Shown piece after piece: positions 23,398-34,961 of a DNA stretch of 64,000 nucleotides. Where the stretch lies: the NCBI GenBank assembly GCA_027924645.1, contig BSBN01001017.1, positions 10,318,501 through 10,382,500 on the forward strand. Direction: 5' to 3'. The notes beneath the pieces are model-generated. The model did no database searches. It was not told where the DNA came from and was given only the letters and a program-made list of their open reading frames with translations. Origin of the DNA: Cunninghamia lanceolata. Lineage: Eukaryota > Streptophyta > Pinopsida > Cupressales > Cupressaceae. The position numbers and the translations under genes were made by a program. The stretch's first letter is position 1. Every line of letters starts with the position of its first letter.

Positions 23398-25011
23398 TGA
23401 TAAGGTGTCGTTGTACCTCATCATTTAATCTGTTTTCAGATGTCAAAATCTAGGCGCTGTGTCCTCGCTGTCTGCAATTAGGGATTCTACAGTTATCAGT
23501 TTCCCTAGCTAATCCTAACAACTGCTATTAATTTGAAGAGATTAATCTGTCTACTTGCTGAATAAATTTAAGGAATGCTGAAACAAAATTAAACAGGAAA
23601 TTTACTCAAAGCAATATTAAAAATAGTAACATGCATCTATCTATCAAAATCATTTAATCTGTTGTACCTCATCATTTAATCTGTTTTAAGATGTCAAAAT
23701 CCAGGGGCTGTGTCCTCGGCTGTCTGCAATTAGGGATTCTACAGTTATCAGTTTCCCTAGCTAATCCTAACAGCTGCTATTAATTTAAAGAGATTAATCT
23801 GTCTACTTGCTGAATGAATTTAAGGAATGCTAAAACAGAATTAAACAAGAAATTTACACAAAGCAATCTTAAAAATAGTAACATGCATCTATCTATCAAA
23901 ATCAGTAAATACTTTTCATATCAAAAAGCTGAAGTAATAAAATAGTGGTACTAGCCTCCTGCCTTGGTGGTGAGAGTGGGCCCTTGCTCCACACCCTTAG
24001 GGCTGAAGGCTACAGTAGGGAATCGGTACAAAAGAAGATCACAACTAAATTCAATCCTATTCCATATGCTTTGCATTCATGAAAAATATTGATATCATAG
24101 AATTGGGATTACTGAGAATCAGAATAACTCAATCATTGTATATTTCTTCTGCTGTTTCTATATGTATATATGAAAATGAGTGATGAAATATCACTTATCT
24201 TATCTACCAGTTCTTCTATGAGATGACATCCATCTCTTTATTACACTAGCTATCTAACTTATGGAAAATAATCATGCAATAAAAGTAGACTGAGTGGAAC
24301 AGAAGTCCACTTAGAATTCTAAGTTTGAGTCTTAATACATTTGGGCAGTGAGGCCCTGAAAATATGGGTATTGAATCAGTTCCATCCGTAACTCATGTAA
24401 AAACTTTATAAGATAAAAACTCTAGCAGTTTAACTAAAGATGACCCTTCACCACTCAAGTGATGATTTGAGTGAAATGAGGGGTATTGTGATCACTGTTG
24501 AGAGTGCCTGGTCGACAACTTATACTGGAAATATGCCCTACTCTCAGAAGGTGCTGGAGATATATGTCCCTATCTGCAGCTCCAGAGATATGTTTGTAGC
24601 TCTGGAAATGTTTGTAGCTCTGGAGATGTCTGTAGCTCTGCAGATACCATTGTGGCCTTCTTTGTTCAACTCCAGAGAGGCTTTCTCTTTCCTTCAAAAC
24701 TTCTGGTGTCGTGGTATTTTGGTATTGTCTCTGGAGATTATTGAAGACTATCTCCGGAGGTGCACAAAATTGTTGTTCTTGGCATCTACACCTGTCGATT
24801 CAAAAAGAGAGAAGTTTCTGCATTTTTCCATTGATTCCATGCACATTAGTCACTCAATCAGAAATTATGATCTTAAGTAATCTATCTCAATTAATCATTA
24901 ACTAGAACGATCTTGCTAGCTTATTTGGGTGCAGACATTAGGAAAGATGGAGTCAGGAAGGAGAAAAAGAGAGGTAAAAAGATGTATTCCATGGGTGCAA
25001 CTTGGCACTCA
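23398..25011 (-). repeat. 3' LTR of the Athila-like element
   Basis: Starts (minus strand) TGAGTGCCAAGTTGCACCC after a PPT and ends CCTTATCA. It is about 250 bp longer than the 5' LTR because of a direct tandem duplication (23411-23661 and 23662-23912). Motifs that are CTCCGGAG in the 5' LTR are mostly CTCCAGAG or CTCTGGAG here (about 24580-24760). Confidence 0.85.
23411..23912. repeat. 251-bp direct tandem duplication inside the 3' LTR
   Basis: TTGTACCTCATCATTTAATC occurs at 23411 and again at 23662, and the two 251-bp units match with a few substitutions. The partner LTR at 34962 has one copy, so the duplication arose after or during integration. Confidence 0.85.
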
Positions 25012-25024
25012 TCATCCCCCCATA
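25012..25024 (-). promoter_or_regulatory. Polypurine tract of the Athila-like element
   Basis: Minus-strand TATGGGGGGATGA directly precedes the 3' LTR start TGAGTGCC. Expected primer site for plus-strand DNA synthesis. Confidence 0.7.
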
Positions 25025-25269
25025 CCTAAGGTTTGGTAGGTCCTCCTACTTCTCACAATCTGGATTTATTTTAGTGAAGTAGCTTGTCAGTCAAGCTATA
25101 ATCCTGTGTATAGGTGGTCCAAGTTGTGCGGTTGATATTACCATTGCCTCTGTATTCATCAACCTGCTTCAACCAGTCCTGCAATTTCTCATCTTCTATC
25201 TATTCAGCCCAGACATGGAGTGGTTCAATTATTAGAGGGGGCCTAAACCATCCACCTATCCATTCTTGT

Positions 25270-28210
25270 TTATGGTTATCCATCAGCTTGGATATCAACT
25301 TTTCTTTTCTCATAAATAATCTTAAGTTTGTAAGGGTGACCACCTCTCTCATTCTGCTCCGGGGTCAAAATATTCCATCTCTTCTTTGCTATGGCAAGTA
25401 CTAGGTTTGCTGAACTGATCATGAAAAGATCAAAATTGATGGAGCACTCTTGCAAACTTTTTAGGTATAATGGCAAAATTCTGTTCTTATTCTCAGGATG
25501 ATAGATAAGGGACATGAATTGAATCTTAAAAGCATTGGGATTGGGACATTCCTTCTTGATGAAGAGATCTGTTTTTAAATCTTTCTTGAGATGATCTTCC
25601 ATCCTTTCATTCTAGATGTGATGATTCCTCATTAGGGACATAAATGCTTTAAGATGGCATTCCCCCACAAAATGATTAAGAATGAAAGTTATATCATTAA
25701 CACAGAACCCATGCAGGTATAATTCACATAGGAAATTCTTGTCCTCATCATTACTCCTTGTATATGCTGTCATGAATCCTTCTGCTGTCTCTGTATCCTC
25801 AACCAGGTCAGACAGGACTAAAGAGAATTTCCTCTACAGTACTCTTTCTTGTAAGAACATAGAATAGTTGGCACTTGGAGGCCTACAGGATAAAATTTCT
25901 GAAGAAAGGGAGGCCATTTCAATGATTTTTCCTTCCAGAGTTGCTATTCTTTTTGTTTTGGCAGTGACTGCCCTTTGTAATTGCAACATAGGCTTGGAAG
26001 CCTCATATTCTCTACACTTCTTCTCCTAATGGAACAGGGCTTTAGGAATGTCAATGGGGATTGGACCCACATATGCATCCATTTGGATTTCCTATTCATT
26101 GGTTGCCCTTGGGCCAACCAATTCTTGAATATATTCCTCCTGGTCATCTAGTTTGTTGTTGGCCCACGTTAACTATCTATCCTGGCTATGTATTTTCTCA
26201 ATCAATGCTGCCATTATTGTGAGGCTATTGTCTCTAGCCATGGTGAGCTCATAAACACTTTGTGCTACTTCTCTCTTTTTCTTCCAACAGTTTGGCTACC
26301 TCAATTTTCTGTGCCTCCAACTCTGCTTCTTTCTCAATTTTCTAGGCCTCCAATTCTACTTCTTTCTCCTGGATGATCTTATTTTTTCTTTGGAGTTTTG
26401 TTTGTAGATTTTCAATGACTTGTTTTTGCTCCATTTCTACCTCTATTCTAACTTGCTTGAGGTCAGTAATAATCAGATTCTTCCCCAGAGTAGTCTCTTT
26501 AGGTTTTTATTTTCTTCTAATAATTACTGTTCTTTTGAAATTTCAACATCCACTTGATCAGAGGGATGAGAGAAGGTATCTGCTTCTACCTCTTCTTCTA
26601 CTTCTACTGCTGCTTCCTCTTCTACTGCTGTTTGTTGATCATCAGGGTTTTCCATGGCCATCTGCTCTGTACTACCAACTGTACCCATTTGCCTTGTTTC
26701 ATCTTTTTCTATAGACTGACTGTCCTGAGGGTCCTCTTGGGGTTCGTCTACTTCTGCTAGCACCGATGAAGGCCCAGCCTTATCCTCATATGTTTTAAAA
26801 CCTAGGAGTACCTCGGCTAGGAGGGCAGTATCTTTCTCAGCCTGTGAGAGCTATCTTTTTCTTTTGCTTCTCCATAGCAGAGGTGGGGTAGTGCCTCTGG
26901 AGCAGGTCTCTCATCCTCAGAATTTGAGGAAATAGTAAGAGTTATCTGTGTTCCGTCTTCGGAGCACATAATGGTTCTAAAATTGGGGTTGACCCCAAAT
27001 GAACAGATGGTGCTAGGGAAACTTCTCTTTGTTTTCTCTTCCTGACCAAAGGGATCTCATTTGAATCATGAGATGGTTCCTCAGCCTAGAATCTCTTTGC
27101 TCTCTGTCCTGGCCTCTCCTCTTTTAATTCCTTAGGGAAAGATTCCTCAGTTAGAGTCATCTTTCTCCTAACTGATTGAGTCATATATAGGGTTTGTTTA
27201 GGAGCAGGCTCTGCAATTTCTTTGCCTTTCTTCTTTTTATCAGGAACATGGGTTGCAGATGAAGTTGCCTCCTGTGAGGACTTCTTTCCTCTTTAAACAA
27301 CTATGGAGGAGGCTGAAGGTTCAGTTTCTTCTTCTTGGTGAGTAGGAGAACTCTCACCTCCTGGCTGTGCCATCTCTAGTCTTTTGTCTTGGGAATTCTG
27401 TTCAAGAAAGTTTTGCCATAATTCCTCCCCATTGGCCTAAGACAAGAAGTGGTGTTTGACTACTAGAAAAATAAGGCCATGATGTTTCATGGGACCCTTC
27501 TTCTACTGATATTTCTCTGCAGTTGCCTTGATGGTAGAATATAGGAAATTTGGAATGTTTATGCTAAACTTAGGGTGTGCATTCCCATGCCTTCAAAAAA
27601 TCAGCATTTTCATGATGGTCCTAAAACTAGAGACAATTGACCATCACAAGTAAAATATTTCATCAGCTAGGTGGCAACAAATTGCCAAGGGTTTGGAAGG
27701 GTGGACTTAAGAATTCCTTTTACTTCATTTTTATTTGAATGCAGTTGAATTGCAGGTTCACCTCGAATAGAGAAATTCTTAATTAAATCAGTGTATAAGG
27801 TTTTCAAGTGATAAAACCTCTCACCTTGTTTAGGAAGTCCAGAAATGTGGCTGATAATGGCTGAGGAGAAATTGATTCAGACTCTAACAATGATCTGATT
27901 GCCCCTTAGATTTCTGAGGAATTCATCCACGACATCTTCTTGAAACCCTTCAAATTGCTCTAGAAAGTCCAGCCATCTTGCAGTTCTTAGGATGTTTGTT
28001 ACAACTTCATCTTGCAGAAGACCCGCAGTACTTTCTGGTTCAGACTTCTTCTTTACCCCCATTGCCAAATTGGTTCCACCTTCTATGCTTAATTCTTCAC
28101 CCTCCTCAATCTGTAGTTTATCCTTTCCTCTTAACTCTATAGGCTCTAGAGGACTGTTCAATTTGCTCTGTTCTTCAGGGTACTTCAGAGGTTCGAATGA
28201 GCATTGTTAT
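25270..28210 (-). pseudogene. Athila ORF3 (env-position accessory ORF), decayed
   Basis: After pol, the minus strand holds roughly 960 codons spread over shifted frames. The N-terminal part contains ELRGKDKLQIEEGEELSIEG and a helical block TARWLDFLEQFEGFQEDVVD (about 27980). Next come GEPAIQLHSNKNEVKGILKS and NPWQFVATQLMKYFTCDGQ (about 27740-27640), then INIPNFLYSTIKATAEKYQ and MKHHGLIFLVVKHHFL (about 27570-27450). A long Lys/Glu/Ser-rich part follows, including a poly-Glu/Val stretch near 26600. The C-terminus has NPNAFKIQFMSLIYHPENKN (about 25530) and ends near 25276. The frame around 28161 has no ATG at that point; the upstream start is not defined. Athila elements often carry an env-like ORF here, but I see no clear signal peptide or transmembrane helix. 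Stops are mostly TAG. Function unknown. Confidence 0.55.
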
Positions 28211-29092
28211 GTTTCTTAGCTTAGGCTTATGGAAGATTTGTAGATTAGTTAGAGTACCTAGGCAGTCATAAATGTGACAGAATGACAGGACACTTCAGAG
28301 GCAAGGTGGCAGTACAATACAGATGGCAGCATGCATGAATTTAGAAAAGGAAATGATGGTTGGAGGACGTGTCATAGTGGCAGTACCCAAAATAGAAAGA
28401 CAAGACAATTACTATTAATGACTAATTAAAGATAGAATTACCTAGATCATTGTTAATGATGAGGGTGATGTACATGACAGAGATGTTGCATCATTTTATG
28501 AGAATGCATGCGTTGCGGCATATGAGCAGCTTTTGGTGGCTTGAGATGACGCCCACTACTCGACTGGCACGTGACCTGCAATCATTGTGTTGAGTGGTTC
28601 GAGAATCCATGTTCTTTGGGTGATGTCAGTGCCGTCTTTGTGAATACCCCTGCAAATGATATGCATGCTAATTTAATTTATTCTTGTGATAAGGTAAAGG
28701 ATGAGTCAGGATGACCTCATCATGTGATTGTCCACTTACTACCTGGAGAGGTGGGTCCCCTCCCTTATTATTGAAATTGACTTCTCTATTGACAGAGCGC
28801 CGGAGGTGCTCCTAGTTTGGAAAGCGCCGGAGGTGCTCCTAGTTTGGGAAGCACCAGAGGTGCTCCTAGTTTAGGAAGTACTGGAGGTGCATTTAACTAA
28901 CTCTCAGCACCTGATCAACTCTGTACCTTGATTGTTTCAAGTGTCTTGAAGAAGGGAACCACCATTTGCTGGTTTTCAACTCCCTTGGTCAAGAAAGACA
29001 GCCATTTACTAGTTTTCCATCTTTCTCTTTTTTTTTAGAAGGCAGCCATTTGCTGGTTTTCAACCTTCCTTTTTTTTTTCTTTTTTTCTTTT
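28211..29092 (-). other. Spacer between integrase and ORF3, with promoter-like motifs
   Basis: No gene. On the minus strand, reading toward ORF3, it holds a pyrimidine run near 29030-29080 (plus strand), a triple CGCCGGAGGTGCTCC repeat, a less AT-rich block at 28500-28640 with a G-box CACGTG (28568-28573), and RY-type words: ATGCATGC at 28504 and 28661 and CATGCATG at 28330. This may be the promoter or splice region for ORF3 expression. Confidence 0.45.
28796..28893. repeat. About 30-bp tandem repeat, 3.5 copies
   Basis: Units GCGCCGGAGGTGCTCCTAG followed by TTTGG and a short spacer, repeated three times plus a partial copy (CTGGAGGTGC). Later copies show CGCCGG to CACCAG and TACTGG changes, i.e. 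C-to-T type decay at CpG sites. Confidence 0.8.
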
Positions 29093-30340
29093 TTAATCCA
29101 ACACTATGATAGAGGAGGTATCCCCCGTATCAAGACACAAATCATTAAGAAACTCCTCTTTAGTAGATGGTCTTTTATAGAGTCTGATTCGGTGACCATT
29201 TACTAAGAATGTGTCTGTGCTTCCATCAATAGGTCCCAATAATACAGTTCCATTTTCAAAAACTTTCTTGATTTGATAAGGACCCATCCAATGAGTTTGT
29301 AATTTCCCCTTGAACTCTTTGAATTTAGAATCATAAAGAAGAACCCAATCACCTTGTTGAAATGTCCTCCTTTTGATGTGTTGGTCATGCCATTGCTTTC
29401 TTTGATACTGAACTAGTTCTATTTGCTGAATGGCCTCTGTCTGAATTTCATCCAACTCATTGAGCTCAAGAATTCTATTCTGTTGAGCTATAGACAATGG
29501 TAGACCAATATCCGATACAGTTTTAAGTGTCTGGAGTTCAAATTCTATAGACAAAATAGGCTTTTTCCCATAAACCAATTCATATAATGAGAACTTTGTT
29601 GTGGACTTCCAAGTGGTATTGTAAGCCCAAACTGCTTTAGGTAATCTGCTAGCCCAATCTTTTCTGTTCATTGCTACTATCCTTGTCAGAATATTTTCAA
29701 GTTCCCTATTAGTTACTTCTACCTATCCATTCACTTGAGGATGGTAAGGTGAAGATTTTTTGTGCTTGACTTGATATAAATCTGTGAATGCTTTGATTAC
29801 TTGTGAAGTAAACTGAGGTCCTCTGTCTAAAACTATTGATCTTGGGGCTCTAAACCTTAAGAAAATCTTATTGTAAAGGAAATCAGCAACTTTTTCTTCT
29901 CTTGCAAATTGTAATGCTTGAACCTCAGCCCACTTATTAATATAGTCTGTGCATACTAGAATGTACTCTTTGCCTAATGATGGTGGAGAAATTGGTCCCA
30001 CAAAGTCCAGACCCCACTGTTTAAATGGTTCCATCATGACTTGAGGATGTAGTAACATCTCCTAGGTAAAGGTTGGCTATCCCATCCTTTGGCACTGGTC
30101 ATAGTGCTGCACATACTTCTTTGTATCTTTATGAAGAGAGGGCTAGTAGTAACTAGCTCCAAGGGTCTTGTGGACTATCTGGTGGAAAGAGTAATGGCCA
30201 CCAGATGGCTCATCATGACATTCTCTCAATATATCAAAAATCTCATCAGATTTTAGACACATGTGTAGAATGAAATCAGGACCACATTTAAATAGTAAAC
30301 CATTCAACCATTTGTAAGATAAACTTTCTTTAACCAAACA
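29093..30340 (-). pseudogene. Athila integrase region
   Basis: The minus strand, same frame as gag, reads a zinc-binding remnant with YVQHYDQCQRMG (about 30090). The core follows: WGLDFVGPI (first Asp, about 30015), IVLDRGPQFTS (second Asp, about 29840) and HPQVNG, a stop, then VEVTNREL, where the Glu is the expected third acidic residue about 35 residues later. C-terminal part: WASRLPKAVWAYNTTWKST, QGDWVLLYDSKFKEFKGKL and WMGPYQIKKVFENGTVLL. All three DDE residues are present, but TAG stops lie near the zinc-binding part (about 30150-30060) and in the core (about 29722). Ends about 29093. Confidence 0.85.
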
Positions 30341-30352
30341 TTTTCTTTGTTT

Positions 30353-31801
30353 TCAGGTAAAATGGGATGGATACAAGCATGTAGCTAAAAGATTAGCTAT
30401 GTCAGCAAACCAAGGTGCAGTAGAGGAGATAGCAAAAAGATGTTCATCTGGGAACTTGTCCTCCACTAGTTGGTTTTCTCCTCCTGTATGCAATCTTGAC
30501 AAAAAATTAGCAACCAAATTAAACTTTCCTGGATTATCAACTATGGTAGTATCAAATTCCTGCAATAGCAATAACCACTTGATGATCCTTGCACCCACTA
30601 CTGGTTTATTCATTAGGTACTTGATGGTTGCATGATCAATGTGTACAAATATCTTATATCTAGTGATATAATGCCTGAATTTGTTTATAGCATAGATGAC
30701 TGCCAATAATTATTTTTCAGTTGTGGTGTAATTTCTTTTAGCAGAGGTAAGGTTTTTGCTGATGTAATAAATGGTATGCATACTTTTCCTTTCCTCCTTT
30801 TGTCCTAAAACTGCCCCAATGGACTCATTTGAAGCATCAGTTTGTATGTGAAATGGTAAAGTCCAATTAGGTCCTCTTAAAATTGGTGTGACAGTAAGCT
30901 TTTCTTTCAAGGTTTCAAATCCTGATTGACATTCTTCTGTCCATAGAAATTTTGTGTCTTTGTTAAGCAGGGTAAATAGGGGGGCAACTATACTACTGAA
31001 ATTTTCTATGAATCTCCTATAGTAGCCTACATGACACAGAAAACTTCTAACATCTATCTAATTTTTAGGTGAAGGCAACTATGTGATCACTTCTATCTTG
31101 TTTTGATCCACTTTGATCCCCTTTTCTGAAATGTGGTGTCCCAAAACAATTCCTTCCTCCACCATCATGAAACACTTTTCATGGCTAAGGGATAATTAAT
31201 TTTTCTCACAGCATTTTAGTACTTTCTCAAGGTTTGTAAGAGCTTCTTCAAAATTATCCCCATACATAGTAAAGTCATCCATATAGACCTCCATGCATTC
31301 ATTAGCTAGTTCAACAAAAATAGCTAAAACAAGTCTCTGAAATGTAGCTGGGGCATTGCATAGTCCAAAGGGAAGAAGTTTGTAAGCAAAAGTTCCCCAA
31401 GAGCATGTGAAGGTGGTTTTGTCCTAGTCTTTAGGTGCTACTTGAATTTGATTATACCCACTGAATCCATCTAGAAAAGAAAAGTACTTTCTCCTAGCAA
31501 GGTTGTCAAGTACTTGGTCAATGAATGGTAAGGGAAAGTAGTCCTTTCTTGTGGCCTTGTTTAGTTCTCTATAATCAATACACACCCTCCATTTCCCATT
31601 CTTCTTAGGTACTATGACAAGGGGTGAGACCCATTGACTGTTTGAGATTGGATATATAAATCCTGCTTGACTTAATTTTTCTATTTTAGTTTTGACAATG
31701 TCCTTTAAAGCAAGATTCAATCTTCTCTGGGGCTGTCTGACAGGTTTAATATCCTCAGTGTATATATGATGGGTACAGATCTCAGGAGGTATGTCTTTCA
31801 T
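30353..31801 (-). pseudogene. Athila reverse transcriptase and RNase H
   Basis: RT in the same frame: QWVSPLVIVPKKNGKWRVCI and DYRELNKATRKDYFPLPFID (about 31640-31530), then FSFLDGFSGYNQIQVAPKD (catalytic Asp, about 31450). FTCSWGTFAYKLLPFGLCNA and VYMDDFTMYG (YxDD box intact, about 31290) follow, then thumb sequence VLGHHISEKGIKVD. RNase H follows: FHIQTDASNESIGAVLGQKE (about 30850) and FVHIDHATIKYLMNKPVVG. Key catalytic residues of both domains are visible. It is inactivated by premature stops (for example after APKD, CEKN and TTTEK), not by frameshifts. Confidence 0.9.
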
Positions 31802-31864
31802 ATCTTGGTATTCCCAAGCAAAAGATGCTGAGTGGGAAATCAGAAGTTGGATAAGTTTTTCTTC

Positions 31865-32737
31865 CTAATTTGTTGTTAGCTGAGTATTGATATTAAGTGT
31901 TTTCCTTGGTAAAATCATGACTTGTTTTGTGATTTGATCCATAGATGTGGTTAATCTGTACATTGGAGTCATGGTATTGAGAGGACAAGAATGTAGAAGC
32001 AACATATGGAAAGTGGCTAAGTCTTTGTAAAAGGTTTCCCCACAAGGAATGATGTTGGCGAGGCTACAATGAGAAGAAGTAAGAAGTTCTTTCTTGGAGT
32101 CTTGGGTGAGTTCCATCACATCCTTATTGATTAGGATGTGAGTGATGTCTTCTGTTGTATCATAGTATATTTCTTCTTCTAACTCTCCCAGATGTTCCTT
32201 GATGGTTACCATAGCTACTGAGGCACTGTTGTCATTGTTCTCTGGTTCATCCACCCATACTCTTCCTGTATAATGTATTGATGGTTTAGCTGGAGGATAC
32301 AAAGATATTTTCTTCAATTCTATCCCATTAGAAATGACCATCTCTCCAGTTCGACAATCAATAGATGCTATTGTAGCCAGCCATGGTCTTCCTAAAATTA
32401 GTGGATAAGCATTTCTTTGGTTTCTAGGTTCTAGTATCAGGAAGTCCACTGGAAATTCCCATGAATCTATCACAACTGGTACATCAGTGATTACTCCCTT
32501 TGGAACAACTACTGACTGGTCAGCAAGTTGAAGAATTGTAGTTGTGGATTGGATAGCTGATAGAGCTAATTTGTTCATTGTGTGAACTGTCATCACATTA
32601 ATTGCTGCTCCTAGATCAACCAGAACATTTGAAATTTCTACCCCTGAGATGAAAACAATTATGACAGGATTTCTAGGGTCTCCATATTTTGGGAGGAGAA
32701 TTTCTCCCATCAATACATCTACTACTTTTCCTTCCAC
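31865..32737 (-). pseudogene. Athila aspartic protease region
   Basis: The frame contains VLVDLGAAINVMTVHTM (about 32630), the Athila/Tat-type variant of the retroviral aspartic protease site (DLGA instead of DSGA). After it come WEFPVDFLILEPRNQRNAY and PLILGRPWLATIASIDCRTG, the conserved second half (LGRPWL). A linker follows to RT at 31801 with one TAG stop near 31864. It lies in the same frame as gag upstream and RT downstream. Confidence 0.85.
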
Positions 32738-34885
32738 CTGTATTGTGGAGGGAAAGTTTTTCTTCCTGCCCTGCGTTTTGATACAATACTGTTTAATGAA
32801 CTGATTTAGTTCTGGTACATCTTTGATTGCCTGGAAGAGAGGAATTTCAATATTTAGTTGCTTGATCTCTTGTAAAAGTTCTAATTCCAGGTTGGTTTGG
32901 ATTTGTTTTTGTAAGATCTTTTTCTGGGGAACATACTGTTTAAGCCGTTTTGGCTATGGTGCTAGTTTTTCTATCTTCGGAGCATCTCCAGAGCTCTTGT
33001 CAGAATTGTGTTTAGGAATGTTCTCCAGAGTCGGTCTTTTAGGAGCAACTCCAGAGTTGTCCAAGGATGATTCCCCTAGCACTTTTTTGTTAGTAATCTC
33101 CTCCTGGAGTTGAGTGGATGAATTTTTAGGTTCCTCATCATTGGTTACTTCAACTATAGTTGGAGGAGATGGTCTTGGGAATGCTTTCCTAGAACGTAGC
33201 TGGAGAGTATTTGAATATATAGCATTAATTCCAGCTAGATTTTCTTGCTCTGTCATGTAAACAGTTGCTCCTTGTTTATTCTGTGGGTTTGGTATAGACT
33301 GAGATGGTAAAGGTGGTTGGCTAACTGCTTCATTTTGTGCTTGACCTTGTGTGTTGGAGGGTCTAGTTAGTAAAGCTTCTTGTTGAGCTTGGAAACATCT
33401 AGGTTGTCCCTGGTATTGTTGATTATATCCCTGCTAAGAACCCCATTGAGGTTGCATGTTTTATGATCCAAACTATGGTGGCCACTATTGATTTCCCCAA
33501 GGCTGATTTTGCTAATTTTGGTTTGGCCAATCTTGCTATCCCCAAGGAGGATTATTTTGAGGCCCATGCCAAGTTGGATTCCACTAATTATTTCCCCAAT
33601 TAGAAGGACCCCTGTAAGAAGGCTGGTTTGGATACTGATTATAACAGAAATTCCTAGTTTGTTTTTGTCCCACATAGTTCAATTCCTCCTCTATTACAAC
33701 ATTCTTCTTACTCAATCTTTTAAAGGCTGGAAGTTGACTACATTGACTGGTAGGATGTTCCCTATCACAGATCTGACAAATTTTTGATTTGTCCAAAGGG
33801 TATTCTCTCAACAGATGTTTGTTTCTACACCTAGGACAATAGATGGAGAGTGGTTCAGTTGCTTTGTTTTGATTAGTTGTTCTATTTTTTGCTTGAATTC
33901 CATCCAATGTGGTATTTAATTGGACCAGAATATCTATTTTTAGAATTGCAATCTCTTCCATTAACTGTCCTATTTCATTCTTCCCTTTAAAAGTTTTGGA
34001 TGACCTCACTCCATCTTGGGTTCTAGAATAGTTCCTGCAGAGTTCTTCTATAGCAGGTATATCCATTTTGTTGATATTCCCTTTTCCCATTAGATCCAGT
34101 GCCTGTTTTGATTCTTTATCCAATCCTTTTACAAATAGGGTTCTGGCCAAGGAGTGATCTACTGGGTTGCCATACCTTCTCAAGGCAAAATTAAACCTAT
34201 CCACATAGTCCTCTAAGGTCTCTTCCTCCCCCTGCCTAATTTTAAACAATTCTTCATTTTTATTACTGGATCTACAGTAATCTTGATACTTTTCCAAAAA
34301 CTTTATTTCCATCTGATCCCAAGAATGGATAGAATTCTAGGGTAAACCCATAAACCATCTCATCGCATAATCTTTCAGGGTTGAAGGGAATAGTTTGAGT
34401 TTTTGGTTATCTGATCCATAATCATAAGTTTGGCAGACTACTTTGAATTCAAACAAAAACTGATCTGGATCCTCAGAAGAAAGTCCTCTAAAATTTGGTA
34501 GGTGTACTGGTGAGATATTCTTCATAGGAGCATTGTCTCCAGCAGCCAAAACAATAGGATATGAGAAGGTTCTTGGAGCCTGATTTTCCTCTTCCTCATG
34601 ATTATCATTTTCCATGTTTAGTACTAGTTCTTCTCCCTAAGGTTCTAGTAAATTAGGTTCTATCAAAGGATCTACTTGAAACTTTTGTTGTAATTCCTAG
34701 ATATCATTGGCAAGTGGAAGATTTGGAGGATCTAAGGGATTATTGTTCTGAGGTGTAGCTTCCAAAGTAGGCTCTAGGTTTCTCTCTTCAACAAGATCTA
34801 GTGCCACCCCACTTCTTTCCCCTATGGCTTGTTGTTGGGGTGTCTGCTTTATATATCTTCCTTTCGAATCTCTAGCTCTAACCAT
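32738..34885 (-). pseudogene. Athila gag
   Basis: Starts MVRARDSKGRYIKQTPQQQA at 34885. The capsid-like gag domain (about 34500-34150) has FRGLSSEDPDQFLFEFKVVC, LKDYAMRWFMGLP and IKFLEKYQDYC then LEDYVDRFNFALRRYGNP. This is the usual W-x-LP / FL-x-x-Y pattern of plant gypsy gag. A zinc-binding segment with CPRCRNKH and CQICDREHPTSQC lies near 33840-33750. It is followed by an Asn/Gln/Trp/Pro-rich stretch with six stops (about 33590-33430) and a charged linker to the protease. The frame is continuous with pol, so gag-pol is a single polyprotein of about 1,930 codons. Confidence 0.85.
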
Positions 34886-34939
34886 ACAGATCTATCCTAA
34901 AAACTATTTTAACTTAGTTTCCCTAATTAACACAAGATT

Positions 34940-34957
34940 TCCTTGGCAACGGCGCCA
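34940..34957 (-). promoter_or_regulatory. Primer binding site, tRNA-Asp type
   Basis: Minus-strand TGGCGCCGTTGCCAAGGA, four nucleotides after the LTR end. TGGCGCCGTTGCC is the usual Athila PBS, complementary to the 3' end of plant tRNA-Asp. Confidence 0.85.
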
Positions 34958-34961
34958 AAAA

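Noticed and set aside
26373..26714. Leu-rich, membrane-like plus-strand frame
   Set aside because: Antisense of the Glu/Lys/Ala-rich part of Athila ORF3; poly-Leu arises from GAG/GAA repeats on the other strand.
29093..34885. UAG reassigned or read through as Gln
   Set aside because: Considered because most stops are TAG in an otherwise open frame. Plant nuclear code is standard and CHG-methylation decay explains the pattern, with TAA and TGA also present.
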